NCBI RefSeq assembly: GCF_002288525.1
Contig: NZ_CP023067.1
Span: 1,364,001-1,428,000, forward strand
DNA length: 64,000 bases
Direction: 5' to 3'
Source of the DNA: Sinorhizobium sojae CCBAU 05684
Lineage (GTDB): Bacteria > Pseudomonadota > Alphaproteobacteria > Rhizobiales > Rhizobiaceae
Below are positions 63,371 to 64,000 of this stretch, piece after piece. Below the pieces are notes generated by a model that worked only from the letters and a program-made list of their open reading frames with translations, was not told the origin of the DNA and ran no database searches. The first letter of the stretch is position 1; every line of letters begins with the position of its first letter. The translations under genes were made by a program, and so were the position numbers.

Positions 63371-64000
63371 ATGCGCAAGGCACTTCAGGACATATTGGTG
63401 ACGCCGGCGGAGATGACGGCGGTCGACCAAGACGCGGCCGCCTCGGGCATCGACAGTTTCTCGCTCATGCGCTCGGCGGGTATGGCGGTGTCGGCGGCGG
63501 CCCTGCGGCTCTTTCCATCTGCCACCCGTTTCGTGGTGCTTTGCGGCCCCGGCAACAATGGCGGCGACGGTTATGTGGCGGCAGCCGCACTCGCCGAGAG
63601 TGGCGCGAGCCTCGCCGTCTTCGCTCCGGGCGACGTCGGCAAGCTGAAGGGCGATGCGGCGCGGGCACGCGCGACCTATGCCGGCGAGGTTCACGCGATA
63701 GAAACCTATGAGCCGCGAACCGGAGACGTGGTAATCGATGCTCTGTTCGGAGCGGGGCTCGTCCGCGATTTGCCGAAGGCAGTTCAGGAGGCCATCAGTC
63801 GGGTCGATGACAGGTGCCTACCCGTGATCGCCGTCGATCTCCCCTCCGGCATCGATGGACGGAGCGGCGCGGTACGCGGCGCGAGTTTCACCGCCACGCA
63901 TACGGTGACCTTCATGGCCGCAAAACCTGGCCATCTGCTCCTGCCGGGGCGCACACACTGCGGCTCGCTCGAGGTGTTCGACATCGGTATCCCCGACCGT
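63371..64000 (+). CDS. nnr: NAD(P)H-hydrate epimerase (YjeF N-terminal domain), cut by window end
   Basis: The open frame runs from the ATG at 63371 without a stop to the last base (210 codons). It reads LVTPAEMTAVDQDAAASGID, then VVLCGPGNNGGDGYVAAAAL (the NNGGDG loop), VIDALFGAGL and VDLPSGIDGRSGAV, the NnrE epimerase domain that repairs hydrated NAD(P)H. In most proteobacteria a C-terminal ADP-dependent dehydratase (NnrD) is fused; that part would lie beyond the window. Divergent from glnB. Confidence 0.93.
   Translation, partial: MRKALQDILVTPAEMTAVDQDAAASGIDSFSLMRSAGMAVSAAALRLFPSATRFVVLCGPGNNGGDGYVAAAALAESGASLAVFAPGDVGKLKGDAARARATYAGEVHAIETYEPRTGDVVIDALFGAGLVRDLPKAVQEAISRVDDRCLPVIAVDLPSGIDGRSGAVRGASFTATHTVTFMAAKPGHLLLPGRTHCGSLEVFDIGIPDR

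Overview
The window looks like chromosome of a fast-growing rhizobium of the Sinorhizobium/Ensifer group (Alphaproteobacteria, Rhizobiaceae). Evidence: high GC; rhizobial gene runs (ppiD-trpD-trpC-moaC-moeA, pcs next to a BMP-type ABC transporter, mfd-sdhE-recG, glnB-glnA beside an NAD(P)HX epimerase gene); a phosphatidylcholine synthase; an IalB-family protein; repeated intergenic palindromes of the RIME type; and EcfG-type (GGAAC/CGTT) stress promoters. No rRNA, CRISPR array or intact insertion sequence was seen.

Layout. 1-4.5 kb: hom, a 25-bp inverted-repeat element, recJ and a cluster of four tRNA-Glu genes. 4.5-9.4 kb: an M15-like lipoprotein, gloA, a double cold-shock protein coupled to a DUF192 protein, tRNA-Pro, a VOC protein, an NDUFS4-type complex I subunit and tRNA-Arg. 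9.4-23.5 kb: an accessory stretch between tRNA-Arg and tRNA-Lys with low gene density. Its left end holds a decayed integrative element (integrase with an internal deletion, frameshifted partner ORF, GcrA-like and NusG-like remnants). The rest carries many small proteins, an OmpA-like beta-barrel protein, a GlxA-type regulator, two tandem ku genes and two glycine-zipper paralogues. Seven genes there have EcfG-type promoters 23-38 bases before their start codons, which makes the stretch look like a general-stress-response island.

23.8-43 kb is mostly core: ccdA, a UbiH-type hydroxylase, pcs, a quinone oxidoreductase, a four-gene BMP/nucleoside-type ABC transporter, an FCD regulator, a CNNM/CorC protein, the ppiD-trpD-trpC-moaC-moeA operon on the minus strand, and a Na/Pi cotransporter-PhoU fusion. 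42.6-47.4 kb: glmU, glmS, a GNAT acetyltransferase and a DUF502 protein; glmU and glmS are both in the UDP-GlcNAc pathway. 47.4-50.4 kb: cupin, SnoaL-like and diguanylate cyclase genes. 50.6-56.7 kb: recG, sdhE and mfd. 56.8-64 kb: a DsbA-family protein, a YejA-like binding protein, ialB, hspQ, and the nitrogen pair glnB-glnA behind a sigma-54 promoter, ending in a truncated nnrE/nnrD gene.

The most interesting points are the clustering of EcfG promoters with NHEJ and small-protein genes, a terminator-ended hairpin with an anti-Shine-Dalgarno loop (22.89-22.98 kb), an orphan minus-strand terminator at 14.8 kb, the repeated tRNA-Glu/palindrome/promoter units, and the 177-bp inverted-repeat element between hom and recJ.
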